The notes beneath the pieces were generated by a model, which saw only the letters and a list, made by a program, of their open reading frames with translations, had not been told where the DNA came from and did not search any database. A program made the translations under genes and the position numbers. Below, piece by piece: positions 8,520 to 16,204 of a stretch of 26,767 nucleotides of DNA (its first letter is position 1; each line of letters begins with the position of its first letter). The DNA comes from DAOTYX01 sp034434635 (GTDB lineage Bacteria > Chloroflexota > Anaerolineae > B4-G1 > DUEL01), in contig DAOTYX010000172.1 in assembly GCA_034434635.1 (NCBI GenBank), forward strand, positions 1 to 26,767. Reading direction: 5' to 3'.

Positions 8520-9503
8520 ATGTTGACCGACGGACTACCGCGGGTCTCCATCGCCCACCTGCCCACGCCGCTGGAGCCGCTGCCGCGGCTTTCCGCCGCA
8601 CTGGGCGGGCCAGAGTTATGGGTCAAGAGAGACGACCAGACCGGCCTGGCTTGCGGGGGAAACAAGACCCGCAAACTGGAGTTTCTGGTGGCCGACGCGC
8701 TGGCGCAGGGGGCCGATACGCTCATCACCTGCGGCGCCGCGCAGTCCAACCACGCTCGTCAGACAGCCGCAGCAGCAGCGAAGTTCGGCCTGCGCTGCAC
8801 GCTGGTGCTGCGCGGCGAGGAGCCCGGGACGACTACCGGCAACCTGTTGCTCGACCGTCTTCTGGGGGCGGAGGTGGTCTGGTCGGGCAGGGACCTGCCG
8901 CACGAGCGCATGCCGGAGGTCGCTGAGCGGCTGCGCGCTCAGGGGCGGCGACCCTACATCGTTCCCTACGGCGGCAGCAACCTGATCGGAGCGGTGGGGT
9001 ATGCCGCCGCGATGGAGGAACTGCTGACCCAGGCCGCCCAGCGGGACCTGCGCTTCGACGCGATCGTGTTCGCCACCTCCAGCGGCGGCACGCAGGCCGG
9101 GCTGACGGTAGGGGCGCGGGCGCTGGGGTACGCCGGTCGGCTGCTGGGCATCAGTGTGGACCCCCCGGCTGCGATACTGCGCGCCATTCTGCTCCCCCTG
9201 GCCACGGAGACAGCGGAACGGCTGGGGTTGACGCTCTCCTTCGCCGCCGAGGATTTCGCGGTAGAGGACGGCTATCTGGGCGGCGGGTATGGCGTGGTGA
9301 GTGACCTGGAGCGCGCGGCCATCCACACGCTGGCGCGCCACGAGGGGTTGCTGCTCGATCCCGTCTATACCGGGCGGGCCTTCGGCGGCCTGCTCGACCT
9401 GGTGCGGCGCGGAGCCTTCGCGCCGGGGGAGCGGGTGCTCTTCTGGCACACCGGCGGCACACCAGCCCTGTTTGCCTACGAAGCAGACATCCGAAGTCTC
9501 TGA
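8520..9503 (+). CDS. dcyD: D-cysteine desulfhydrase, PLP-dependent
   Basis: This 327-aa fold-type II PLP enzyme probably breaks D-cysteine into pyruvate, H2S and ammonia. Lys49 in GGNKTRKLEF should bind PLP, and the Ser76-Asn77-His78 loop (CGAAQSNHARQ) holds the nucleophilic serine of this family. It is related to ACC deaminase, but the two residues that separate the enzymes point to the desulfhydrase: the ACC deaminase Glu295 position is Thr284 (DPVYTGRA) and the Leu322 position is Thr311 (WHTGGTPAL). The ATG has GGAGG 8 nt upstream. The last seven codons and the TGA lie inside a 100-bp dispersed repeat that begins exactly after Tyr320, so the native C-terminus seems to have been replaced. 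It is monocistronic, with a hairpin over its stop codon. Confidence 0.88.
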   Translation: MLTDGLPRVSIAHLPTPLEPLPRLSAALGGPELWVKRDDQTGLACGGNKTRKLEFLVADALAQGADTLITCGAAQSNHARQTAAAAAKFGLRCTLVLRGEEPGTTTGNLLLDRLLGAEVVWSGRDLPHERMPEVAERLRAQGRRPYIVPYGGSNLIGAVGYAAAMEELLTQAAQRDLRFDAIVFATSSGGTQAGLTVGARALGYAGRLLGISVDPPAAILRAILLPLATETAERLGLTLSFAAEDFAVEDGYLGGGYGVVSDLERAAIHTLARHEGLLLDPVYTGRAFGGLLDLVRRGAFAPGERVLFWHTGGTPALFAYEADIRSL

Positions 9504-9579
9504 GACTTCGGATGTCTGCCCTCTCGGGCCGCCGGGCCTACGAGGCCCCAGAAGGCCCCGGAGGTCTACCCATCTCTAC
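9480..9579. repeat. 100-bp double-hairpin repeat, copy 1, overlapping the dcyD stop
   Basis: It matches 11061-11160 at 96 of 100 positions. The first hairpin has a perfect 16-bp stem (9483-9498 with 9504-9519) and loop TCTGA; the TGA in that loop is the dcyD stop codon. The second hairpin (around 9537-9564, loop CCAGAA) has two mismatches relative to copy 2. It could also act as a terminator for dcyD, though no T-tract follows the first stem. Confidence 0.9.
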
Positions 9580-9806
9580 CGCCACCCCTCCCCCTGTCAC
9601 CACCCCTCTCCCGCTGTGCTGCGCGGAAGAGGAGAAGAGATGGCGACGAAACCGCCGGGGGCGGGGTGAGGGCCACAGCCCGGCAGGTTGGCGCCCGACA
9701 CCCTGGGTCACCCCACAGCGACCCAACCAGCCCGCGCAGACGGACTTTGCAGACAGCAATGATAGGCAGAAGTGAGGCCTGAGTAGTCACTTGTAGGCAA
9801 TACAAC
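9580..9806. other. Gene-free stretch with degenerate palindromic sequence
   Basis: The gap 9504-9888 has no credible gene. After the repeat there is a CT-rich part (9580-9630) with an imperfect hairpin CCTCTCCCGC/GCGCGGAAGAGG (about 9605-9632). This is followed by G-rich sequence resembling the AGAGGGGG words at the left end of the window, and from about 9740 by AT-richer sequence leading into the next promoter. Confidence 0.5.
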
Positions 9807-9835
9807 TTGTAACCCGGTTGCTTTTGTGCTACACT
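9807..9835 (+). promoter_or_regulatory. Promoter of the zinc-ribbon membrane protein gene
   Basis: -35 TTGTAA (9807-9812), 17-nt spacer, -10 TACACT (9830-9835) with an upstream TGC giving an extended -10. Transcript start is expected near 9842, leaving a leader of about 47 nt before the ATG at 9889. Confidence 0.65.
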
Positions 9836-9888
9836 AGGCATGCTGATTGGTCTGCCTTGTGCTTCGCCCTAGTAATGGAGGCAGGAGA

Positions 9889-11049
9889 ATGGCCGAGTGC
9901 ATCGTCTGCCGGGGAGAGTACGCGCGTGGCCATAAACCATGCCAATGCCACCGCTGTGGCGCAGATAATGAAAGTTGGGAGAACTGGCAGGATAATGATG
10001 AGCGAGAGAGGGGCGGATGGCGCGGGTTGCTTGCCTTTTCCCGACCCCATCTCTGCATGCCGTTCATCGTCGCAGGCCTGGCCTTGCTGGGTGGAATCCT
10101 TGGCATCGCCGGGTTATGGGCAGGCATCGTGCCTGGCTTTCAATTGCTTGCGGCAGTCGCCACCACAGCAGGATGTCTGATCATCCCCCTGTCGGTCTAT
10201 GAAAGCCGCCACGACCTGCGTGTACAGGACCTCCTGGATCGCTCCCACAGCCTACGTCGCCGCTTTGCCCTGACGGTGCGATGGCGCTCAATCATCGCCC
10301 CTGCCCTGGCAATATCCCTGGTGCTCTTCCTGGCTTTTCTCCTAGTCACGGACGATCTGGTCTGGAGTATCGTCTCTATGTTTGCTCTACAGAGCAGGCC
10401 AACCCAGACAGGAGAAGGACAGGCCACAGATGCCGAGGGTGGAGAGTGGCAGATCAGAATCCAGCAGGCTATGCCGCTTATTGCAATGGGCCTGTACGTT
10501 GCCCTGATGCTTTCCCTTTCTTATTCCTCCGCCCTTCTCCTGGCGCTGCGCTACGCCCGGGAGATGAACAGAAATCTGCCTCTGCCGATCTTTATGCGCG
10601 ATGCCCTGCTGGCACAGATAGTGCAACAGCAGGCAGAGAGAGCACTGGCGCGGCCTGGTGGATTCCGTAGACGCATCGCACAGGGCCGCGTTCGCGAAGT
10701 CGGGCAAATCTTGAAACATCCAGAAGGGCCGCCTTCCGAACCGCGTATCATCGGCGCTTCTGTTTCCGTATTCTCTGGTAACCCCCTGGCCCAAGTCAAC
10801 CGCTCCGACATAGCGGGGCTCGAGCGGTGGGCTGAGCGGAATGAGCACTCTGGTGGCTGGAATTGGGAGGAGATGAAACGCCTGCCAGGGGGTGGTATCT
10901 TAATGCGTGCCCGTAGTGAGGAGTGCGTAGGGCCCTACCGGGGGGACTTTGCGCTGCTCGAGCAGCCGGCAGCCGTCGTGGTTTACGAAGTGACCGCCGA
11001 CCGCTGGGCCAATATCCTGGAGATCCGTCGCACAGTAGGGCATCTGTAG
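9889..11049 (+). CDS. Zinc-ribbon multipass membrane protein, unknown function
   Basis: I do not recognise a characterised family for this 386-aa protein. Its N-terminus has five cysteines, C4-x2-C7-x10-C18-x-C20-x2-C23, followed by GADNESWENW, which looks like a small zinc ribbon. Four hydrophobic segments follow (about 57-80, 83-103, 134-153 and 195-219), paired around a basic cytosolic stretch (104-133, with RRR). The C-terminal 165 residues are soluble and uncharacterised (for example VGQILKHPEGPPSEPRIIGASV; GGWNWEEMKRLPGGGIL). The start is the ATG at 9889 with GGAG 8 nt upstream; an in-frame TTG at 9847 would add 14 residues but overlaps the transcript start. Base composition looks less GC-rich than its neighbours. 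It is a single-gene unit with its own promoter, flanked on both sides by copies of the same 100-bp repeat. A sensor or membrane-remodelling role would be guesswork. Confidence 0.8.
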   Translation: MAECIVCRGEYARGHKPCQCHRCGADNESWENWQDNDERERGGWRGLLAFSRPHLCMPFIVAGLALLGGILGIAGLWAGIVPGFQLLAAVATTAGCLIIPLSVYESRHDLRVQDLLDRSHSLRRRFALTVRWRSIIAPALAISLVLFLAFLLVTDDLVWSIVSMFALQSRPTQTGEGQATDAEGGEWQIRIQQAMPLIAMGLYVALMLSLSYSSALLLALRYAREMNRNLPLPIFMRDALLAQIVQQQAERALARPGGFRRRIAQGRVREVGQILKHPEGPPSEPRIIGASVSVFSGNPLAQVNRSDIAGLERWAERNEHSGGWNWEEMKRLPGGGILMRARSEECVGPYRGDFALLEQPAAVVVYEVTADRWANILEIRRTVGHL

Positions 11050-11060
11050 CGGACTGCAAT

Positions 11061-11160
11061 GAAGCAGACATCCGAAGCCTCTGAGACTTCGGATGTCTGC
11101 CCTCTCGGACCGCCGGGCCTCCGAGGCCCCAGAAGGCCTCGGAGGTCTACCCATCTCTAC
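11061..11160. repeat. 100-bp double-hairpin repeat, copy 2, between convergent genes
   Basis: This is 96% identical to 9480-9579. The first stem (11063-11078/11085-11100) carries one C-A mismatch. The second stem (11118-11128/11135-11145, loop CCAGAA) is perfect at 11 bp. It begins 12 nt after the plus-strand stop codon and its right end covers the TAG stop (11157-11159) of the minus-strand CoA-transferase gene, so it sits where a two-way terminator would be. Confidence 0.9.
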
Positions 11161-12458
11161 AGGTAATTGAGCTCCCGCGCCGCGCGGGTCAGTTCGTCAC
11201 GAAACTTGGGGTGGGCGATGTTGATCAGCGCCTGCGCCCGCTGGCGGATCGTCTTGCCGTAAAGGTCCGCAACACCGTACTCGGTTACCACGTAATGGAC
11301 GTGGTTGCGTGTGGTAACCACCCCCGCGCCAGGCTTGAGCATCGGCACGATGCGGCTGAACTCCTCCCCTTTGGCCGTGCTGGGCAGGGCGATGATCGGC
11401 ACTCCGCCTTCGGAGCGCGACGCGCCGTAGACGAAGTCCATCTGCCCGCCCACCCCACTGTAGAGTTTCGGACCGATGGAATCGGCACAGACCTGCCCGG
11501 TCAGGTCCACCTCGATGGCGGAGTTGATCGCCACCTGGCGGTAGTTCTGGGCGATCACGAAGGGGTCATTCACGTACTCGGTACGGCGCAGTTCGATAAT
11601 CGGGTTGTCGTCCGCCCAGGCGTAGAGCCGCCTCGTCCCCAGCATGAAACCGGCGATGATCTTGCCGGTGTGCAGGGTCTTGCGAGCATTGGTCACCACC
11701 CCCGCCTCCACCAGGTCAATCACGCTATCGGAGAACAGTTCGGTGTGGATACCCAGGTCTTTCTTGTGGTAGAGGAACTTCAACACCGCGTCGGGAATCT
11801 CGCCGATACCCATCTGCATCGTCGCCCCGTCGGGGATCAGTTCGGCGATGTGCTCGGCGATGCGCGTGTGCAGTTCTCCCGGCTCCCCCTCCGACATCGG
11901 CAGTTCCTGCAGCGGGTAACTGACCGGCACGATGGCGCTGAGCCGGCTGACGTGGATGAAACTGTCCCCCAGACAACGCGGCATGTGCGGGTTGATCTCG
12001 GCGATGATGATCCTGGCCGACTCCGCCGCGGTCTTGGTCAACCCGGTCTCGATGCCATAGGAACAGAAGCCGTGCTCGTCCGGGGGGGAGAGGTGGACGA
12101 AGGCGACATCGAGCGGCAAGATCCCCTTCTTGAACAGCAGGGGAAACTCGGAGAGGAGCACCGGCGTGAAGTCGGCCCGTCCTTCCTGCACCGCTTTGCG
12201 CACGTTGGGGCCGATGAAGAGGGCATTGGCGCGCAGATGCCCCTCCATCTCCGGTGCGACGTAGTCGCTGGCGCCAATGGTGAGCGCGTGGCAAATCTCC
12301 ACGCCCTCCAGTTCCTGGGCGCGCGCGACGAGCGCCGAAAGGATCATCCGCGGCACGCTACAGTTGCCAGTGAGGAAGACACGGTTGCCCGACTGGACGG
12401 CCTTGACCGCTTCCTCAGCGGTGGTGACTTTGCTCTCGTAGATTCGGGTCCAGCTCAT
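11157..12458 (-). CDS. Acetyl-CoA hydrolase/CoA-transferase family, 4-hydroxybutyrate/butyrate CoA-transferase-like
   Basis: The 433-aa cytosolic enzyme swaps CoA between an acyl-CoA and a free acid, conserving the thioester. Features seen are the two-part family fold with GNCSVPRMIL near the N-terminus, MQMGIGEIPDAVL (215-227), HTELFSDSVIDLV (238-250) and GGQMDFVYGASRSEGG plus HYVVTEYGVADLYGK near the C-terminus. Glu240 in HTELFSD aligns with the catalytic Glu238 of Clostridium 4-hydroxybutyrate CoA-transferase, so a transferase is more likely than a hydrolase. The ATG is 3 nt past the alanine dehydrogenase stop, and its GAGGAG ribosome site lies inside the end of that gene, so the two are coupled. 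Last gene of the oxidoreductase-stress protein-alanine dehydrogenase cluster. The acid acceptor (acetate, butyrate, others) cannot be read from sequence. Confidence 0.88.
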   Translation of the reverse strand: MSWTRIYESKVTTAEEAVKAVQSGNRVFLTGNCSVPRMILSALVARAQELEGVEICHALTIGASDYVAPEMEGHLRANALFIGPNVRKAVQEGRADFTPVLLSEFPLLFKKGILPLDVAFVHLSPPDEHGFCSYGIETGLTKTAAESARIIIAEINPHMPRCLGDSFIHVSRLSAIVPVSYPLQELPMSEGEPGELHTRIAEHIAELIPDGATMQMGIGEIPDAVLKFLYHKKDLGIHTELFSDSVIDLVEAGVVTNARKTLHTGKIIAGFMLGTRRLYAWADDNPIIELRRTEYVNDPFVIAQNYRQVAINSAIEVDLTGQVCADSIGPKLYSGVGGQMDFVYGASRSEGGVPIIALPSTAKGEEFSRIVPMLKPGAGVVTTRNHVHYVVTEYGVADLYGKTIRQRAQALINIAHPKFRDELTRAARELNYL

Positions 12459-12461
12459 GTC

Positions 12462-13562
12462 TTACTCCTCAGATCCTGCGGCGTAGGCGGCTGCCAGGGC
12501 TTCGTTGACGATCCTGCCCTCGTGTGTGGCGACACCACGGGCCAGGGCCGGCAGTTCGGCCATCGCACGCTCCAGGCCGTTTTCGGCGATGGCGCGGATG
12601 TAAGGCCAGGCAGCGTTGTTGAAGGCGTGGGTCGAAGTGCGCGGGAGGACACCAGGGGCGTTGGGGACGCAGTAGTGCACCACCCCTTCCTCGATGAAGA
12701 TGGGGTCGCGCAGGGTGGTGGGGCGGCTGGTCTCCACACACCCCCCCTGGTCAATGCTGAAGTCCAGGATCACCGCCCCTTTCTTCATCGAACGCACCAT
12801 CTCCCGGGTGACCAGCACAGGGGCGCGGGCCCCCGGCACCAGCACCGCGCCAATCAGCACTTCCACAAAGCGGGCGACGCGGGCGATGTTGAAGGAGTGG
12901 GCCACCATCGTGGTGATGCGCCCCTGGAACAGGTCATCCACCTGGCGCAGTTTCTCCAGGTTGTGGTCGAGCACGTAGACAGCAGCCCCCAGGCCGTAGA
13001 AGGTGCGGGCGGCGTTGAGGCCCAGGACACCAGCGCCCAGGATCGCCACGCGAGCGGCCGGAATGCCTGGCACCCCGCTCAGCAGGACACCGCGCCCGCC
13101 GTAGTTGCTCTGCAGATAAGTAGCCGCCAGCTGGGGGGCCATCCGCCCGGCCACCTCGCTCATCGTCCACAGGACCGGCAGGCTGTCGTTATCTTCCTGG
13201 ATGGTCTCGTAGGCAATCGCGGTGACCCGCTTCTCGAGCAGCGTGCGGACGGTCTCCCGGCGCGCCGCGGCCAGATGGAGGAAACCGCACAGAATCTGCC
13301 CCTCACGCAACCACTCCAGTTCCTCATGGGTGGGGCGCACGGCCTTGAGCACCATGTCGGCGCGCAGGTAAGCCTCCTCCGTCGAATAGACGATACGGGC
13401 GCCGCCGCGCTCGTAGTCGTAGTCACTGAAGCCGGCCCCCTCGCCAGCCCCGCGTTCCACATAGCAGATATGCCCGGCGCGGGTCAGCAGTCCCACGCCG
13501 TACGGAGTCAGACCGACGCGCATCTCAAGGTCGCGCCGCTCTTTCGGGATACCGATGTTCAT
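12462..13562 (-). CDS. ald: Alanine dehydrogenase
   Basis: The 366-aa enzyme interconverts L-alanine and pyruvate with NAD. The N-terminal domain opens MNIGIPKERRDLEMRVGLTP, with Lys73 (VLKAVRP) and His96 (GFLHLAAA) matching the substrate-binding Lys and catalytic His of characterised alanine dehydrogenases. The Rossmann motif VAILGAGVLGLNAAR follows at about 169-183, then DFSIDQGGCVETSRPTT with the conserved Asp, and HYCVPNAPGVLPRTST. The family relatives (transhydrogenase alpha, saccharopine dehydrogenase) lack this combination. The ATG at 13560-13562 has GAGGTG 5-6 nt upstream. It lies 41 nt after the stress-protein gene and 3 nt before the CoA-transferase gene. It can run towards pyruvate (feeding the oxidoreductase) or towards alanine as a nitrogen and electron sink. 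Confidence 0.94.
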   Translation of the reverse strand: MNIGIPKERRDLEMRVGLTPYGVGLLTRAGHICYVERGAGEGAGFSDYDYERGGARIVYSTEEAYLRADMVLKAVRPTHEELEWLREGQILCGFLHLAAARRETVRTLLEKRVTAIAYETIQEDNDSLPVLWTMSEVAGRMAPQLAATYLQSNYGGRGVLLSGVPGIPAARVAILGAGVLGLNAARTFYGLGAAVYVLDHNLEKLRQVDDLFQGRITTMVAHSFNIARVARFVEVLIGAVLVPGARAPVLVTREMVRSMKKGAVILDFSIDQGGCVETSRPTTLRDPIFIEEGVVHYCVPNAPGVLPRTSTHAFNNAAWPYIRAIAENGLERAMAELPALARGVATHEGRIVNEALAAAYAAGSEE

Positions 13563-13603
13563 AGAAACACCTCGTCGTAGTTGATCATGCCGGCGACTGG
13601 TGC

Positions 13604-14542
13604 TCAGCGCACCAGGAGCACCGGACAGGAAGCACCGCGCAGCACCCGGTCCGCCACGCTGCCGTAGACCCAACGGCTCATGCCAGAGAGGCCGTGGGCG
13701 TTCATCACGATCAGGCCAGCCTGGATCTCCTGGGCGCAGGCCAGGATCTCCTCCGCCGGGTTGCCCTCGCGCACCTCGATCTGCGTCGCCGCGCCCGCTT
13801 CACGCAGACGGGCGGCCACTCCGCGCAGGTAGGACTGCAGTTCCACCTGGGCGCGCGACAGGGCCGTCGTGGAGAGCCGCAAGCCTGGTGGTGACGTGGT
13901 CAACAGGGCCACGGTGCGGTCGCCCAGGCCGGTGGTCAACACCGAGACCAGGCAGACCTGCGTCTGGCCGGGGCGGATCAGCGCACGGACATGCGGCAAG
14001 GCCGCCTCGGCCAGCGCCGACCCGTCCAGCGGCACCAGGATGCGCTGATGGCTGACCGGCCCCGGCTCGACCGTCGCGCGCACCCGCACCAGCAGCACCG
14101 GGACGGTGGCCCCGCGCAGCACCTTGTCAGCCACACTGCCGAAGACCCAGCGGCTGAGCCCAGAGCGGCCGTGCGTGCACAGCGCGATCAGGTCGGCATG
14201 CACCTCTTTGGCGTAATGGAGGATCTCCTCCGCCGGTTGGCCGGAGCGCACAACGGTCTGCACCGCGCCGACGGTGGGGGACAACCTCTGAGCCACTCCC
14301 TGCAGGTAGGTCTGCAGGTCTCTGCTGATCCGCTCCTGCTCCTTCACCTCGAGGGCCAGAAAGTCAGCGGCCAGGGTGAGCGGCTGGACCTCGACGCCAG
14401 CGGCAAGGACCGGCGCGATGACCGGCGTCACGGAGAGCAGATGTATCTCTCCCCCGCGTCCGGCGACGATCTCCGTCACGTGCGGCAGGACCTGCTCGGC
14501 CAGGTCAGAGCCATCCAGAAGAACAACCACCTTCTCGTACAT
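13604..14542 (-). CDS. Universal stress protein, tandem UspA domains
   Basis: The 312-aa cytosolic protein has two UspA domains, about residues 1-152 and 165-312. Both end in the ATP-binding pattern G-x2-G-x9-G-(S/T): HGRSGLSRWVFGSVADKVLRGAT in the first and HGLSGMSRWVYGSVADRVLRGAS in the second, so both may bind nucleotide. The domains open VVVLLDGSDLAEQ and ILVPLDGSALAEA. Its role is probably stress or energy-state sensing. It lies between the oxidoreductase genes and ald on the same strand, after a 165-bp inverted-repeat element that may break the transcript. The ATG (14540-14542) has only a weak ribosome site. Confidence 0.92.
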   Translation of the reverse strand: MYEKVVVLLDGSDLAEQVLPHVTEIVAGRGGEIHLLSVTPVIAPVLAAGVEVQPLTLAADFLALEVKEQERISRDLQTYLQGVAQRLSPTVGAVQTVVRSGQPAEEILHYAKEVHADLIALCTHGRSGLSRWVFGSVADKVLRGATVPVLLVRVRATVEPGPVSHQRILVPLDGSALAEAALPHVRALIRPGQTQVCLVSVLTTGLGDRTVALLTTSPPGLRLSTTALSRAQVELQSYLRGVAARLREAGAATQIEVREGNPAEEILACAQEIQAGLIVMNAHGLSGMSRWVYGSVADRVLRGASCPVLLVR

Positions 14543-14574
14543 CGCTGATCACGTATCGCCCATCGCGGCAGTCT

Positions 14575-14742
14575 CCCGCTGTCGTGTTGACCGAGAATTG
14601 CGGTCGAAGCAGACGAAAAGGTCAGCGGATTGAGCAGATTGAGCAGATTTTGCCTGCTGAATCCACTTCATCTGCTCAATCCGCTGACAATTCGTCTGCC
14701 TTCGGCATCCTGGACTGTGAACACCCTCCGATAGGGAGACCA
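14575..14742. repeat. About 165-bp inverted-repeat element, copy A
   Basis: It is related along its whole length to 21121-21289 (roughly three quarters identical by eye). The core is a perfect 18-bp inverted repeat (14621-14638 with 14671-14688). It is extended across a 3/2-nt internal loop by a further 9 bp (14609-14617 with 14691-14699), with a 32-nt loop region. It carries no gene, and lies between the gamma-subunit gene and the stress-protein gene. Looks like a non-autonomous dispersed element or a structured RNA. Confidence 0.85.
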
Positions 14743-14747
14743 CCACG

Positions 14748-15287
14748 TCACCCGGTCACCCCTGCCGCCCCCTGATGCAGCGCCTCGATGTTCAGGGAGA
14801 GCCACTTACGATGCCGCTCCGGCAGGTGACGATCCAGCGCCCTCTCCACGGCGTCCAGCGGTATGGTACCGAGCGCCCGCACCAGCGCTCCCAGGCAGAC
14901 GACGTTGGCCAGGCGGGGGTTGCCCAAGGCGATGGCCATGTCAGCAGCCGGGATGTAGACGGTGCGGATGTCCTGCCGTGCACTGCGCTGCGGGACGAGC
15001 GAAGAGTTGACGACCAGTAAGCCCCCCGGTTTGACCGCCGGCTCGAAGGCTTCCATCGAGGGGATGTTGAGCACCACAGCCGCACTGGGATGGCGCACCA
15101 GTGGCGAACCGATCTCCTCATCCGAGATAATGACCGTGCAGCGGGCCTTCCCGCCGCGCATCTCGGGGCCATAGGAGGGAATCCAGGTGACGTGGTGCCC
15201 TTCCTCCATCGCCGTATAGGCCAACAGTTGCCCGGCGAAAAGCGCCCCTTGCCCGCCAAAACCAGAGATGATGATCTCTTCCTGCAC
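14748..15287 (-). CDS. 2-oxoacid:ferredoxin oxidoreductase, gamma subunit
   Basis: The 179-aa subunit completes the four-part enzyme that turns 2-oxoacids and CoA into acyl-CoA, CO2 and reduced ferredoxin. Family motifs are IIISGFGGQGALFAGQLLA at the N-terminus, SYGPEMRGGKARCTVIIS (about 38-55), and LGALVRALGTIPLDAVERAL near the end. The start is the GTG at 15285-15287, with AGGAGG 6 nt upstream, giving V-QEEIIISGFGG; an upstream in-frame TTG (15314) would place the ribosome site inside the gene. It is 36 nt downstream of the beta-subunit gene. Gamma contacts CoA in the family. Confidence 0.92.
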   Translation of the reverse strand: MQEEIIISGFGGQGALFAGQLLAYTAMEEGHHVTWIPSYGPEMRGGKARCTVIISDEEIGSPLVRHPSAAVVLNIPSMEAFEPAVKPGGLLVVNSSLVPQRSARQDIRTVYIPAADMAIALGNPRLANVVCLGALVRALGTIPLDAVERALDRHLPERHRKWLSLNIEALHQGAAGVTG

Positions 15288-15323
15288 GCCTGTCCTCCTC
15301 TTCGGGATCAGCAAATCGCTGCT

Positions 15324-16112
15324 TTACTTCTCCATCAGCGCACGCACGCCATCGCTCACTTTCGTGTCGCCCAGGGGATAGAAAGGCACCATGTTCTCCT
15401 GGGCCCACTGCAACGCCTCCAACGGGTTGAGCCCCCAGTTGGTCGAGCAGGTGGAGATGATCTCGACCATCGAGAAGCCCAGGCCCGCCAGTTGGGCCTG
15501 GAAGGCCAGCCGGATGGCCTTCTTGGTGCGGCGGATGCCGGGCACGTCCAGCACCGCCTGGCGGGTGACATAGGCCGCCCCCGGCAGCAGGCCGATCAGT
15601 TCGGCCATGCGGATTGGCCAGCCAGCCAGTTCCACATCCCGGCCAGCAGGCGTCGAAGTGGTCTTCTGCCCGGGCAGGGTCGTCGGTGCCATCTGTCCAC
15701 CGGTCATGCCGTAGATGGCGTTGTTGACGAAGATGGTGGTGAAGAGTTCCCCGCGGTTGGCGGCATGGATGATCTCGGCGGTGCCGATGGCAGCCAGGTC
15801 GCCATCCCCCTGATAGGTGAAGACCACCTTGTCGGGGCTGGTGCGCTTGATGCCAGTGGCCATCGCCGGAGCGCGCCCATGCGCCGCCTCGGCCATGTCC
15901 ACGTTGAAGTAGTAGTACGCGAGAACCGAACAGCCCACCGGAGCGATGCCGATCGTGCGCTCCCGCACGCCCAACTCGTCCAACACCTCGGCGATGAGCC
16001 GGTGGATGATGCCATGGGTGCATCCGGGGCAGTAGTGCGTGTGCGCCAGGGTCAGGCTCTCCGGGCGCTGATAGACCAGTTCCATATCAGCAGGAATCTC
16101 TACGGTTGACAT
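15324..16112 (-). CDS. 2-oxoacid:ferredoxin oxidoreductase, beta (thiamine diphosphate) subunit
   Basis: The 262-aa subunit binds thiamine diphosphate and, with alpha, forms the decarboxylation site. It has the cysteine pair YCPGCTHGI (residues 27-35), the ThDP/Mg motif from GDGDLAAIG to VNNAIYGMTGGQ (about 102-141), and LPGQKTTSTPAGRD. The GQ-KTTSTP stretch is usual for KOR/VOR-type beta subunits. There is no extra cluster-binding cysteine extension of the POR type. A GAGGGAG ribosome site precedes the ATG. A low-complexity repeat separates it from the alpha gene. Substrate (2-oxoglutarate or branched-chain 2-oxoacid) is not fixed by these motifs. Confidence 0.93.
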   Translation of the reverse strand: MSTVEIPADMELVYQRPESLTLAHTHYCPGCTHGIIHRLIAEVLDELGVRERTIGIAPVGCSVLAYYYFNVDMAEAAHGRAPAMATGIKRTSPDKVVFTYQGDGDLAAIGTAEIIHAANRGELFTTIFVNNAIYGMTGGQMAPTTLPGQKTTSTPAGRDVELAGWPIRMAELIGLLPGAAYVTRQAVLDVPGIRRTKKAIRLAFQAQLAGLGFSMVEIISTCSTNWGLNPLEALQWAQENMVPFYPLGDTKVSDGVRALMEK

Positions 16113-16130
16113 TCCACTCCCTCTATTCGG

Positions 16131-16204
16131 TTTCAGGTTTCAGGTCTCAGGTCTCAGGTCTCAAGTCAACCTGTAACCTGTAACCTCCAACCTGCAGCCT
16201 GCAA
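16131..16204. repeat. Low-complexity word repeat (CAGGTCT and AACCTGT units)
   Basis: This is a run of 7-8-nt words, TTTCAGG/TCTCAGG at 16131-16163, then AACCTGT/AACCTCC/AACCTGC at 16168-16204. The two halves are roughly reverse complements (CAGGTT against AACCTG), so the transcript could fold back. It fills the gap between the alpha and beta subunit genes and stops at the alpha stop codon. Confidence 0.85.

Noticed and set aside
8520..9503. ACC deaminase as the product
   Set aside because: The residues that set ACC deaminase apart (Glu295, Leu322) are Thr284 and Thr311 here.
9640..9669. Nine-codon open frame with an upstream GAGGAG
   Set aside because: It is tiny, lies in degenerate repeat-like DNA, and nothing links it to dcyD or the next gene.
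11211..13580. 789-codon open frame on the plus strand
   Set aside because: It lies antisense to ald and the CoA-transferase gene, which are clear family members. It is rich in His, Arg, Gly and Asp as expected of GC-rich antisense frames.
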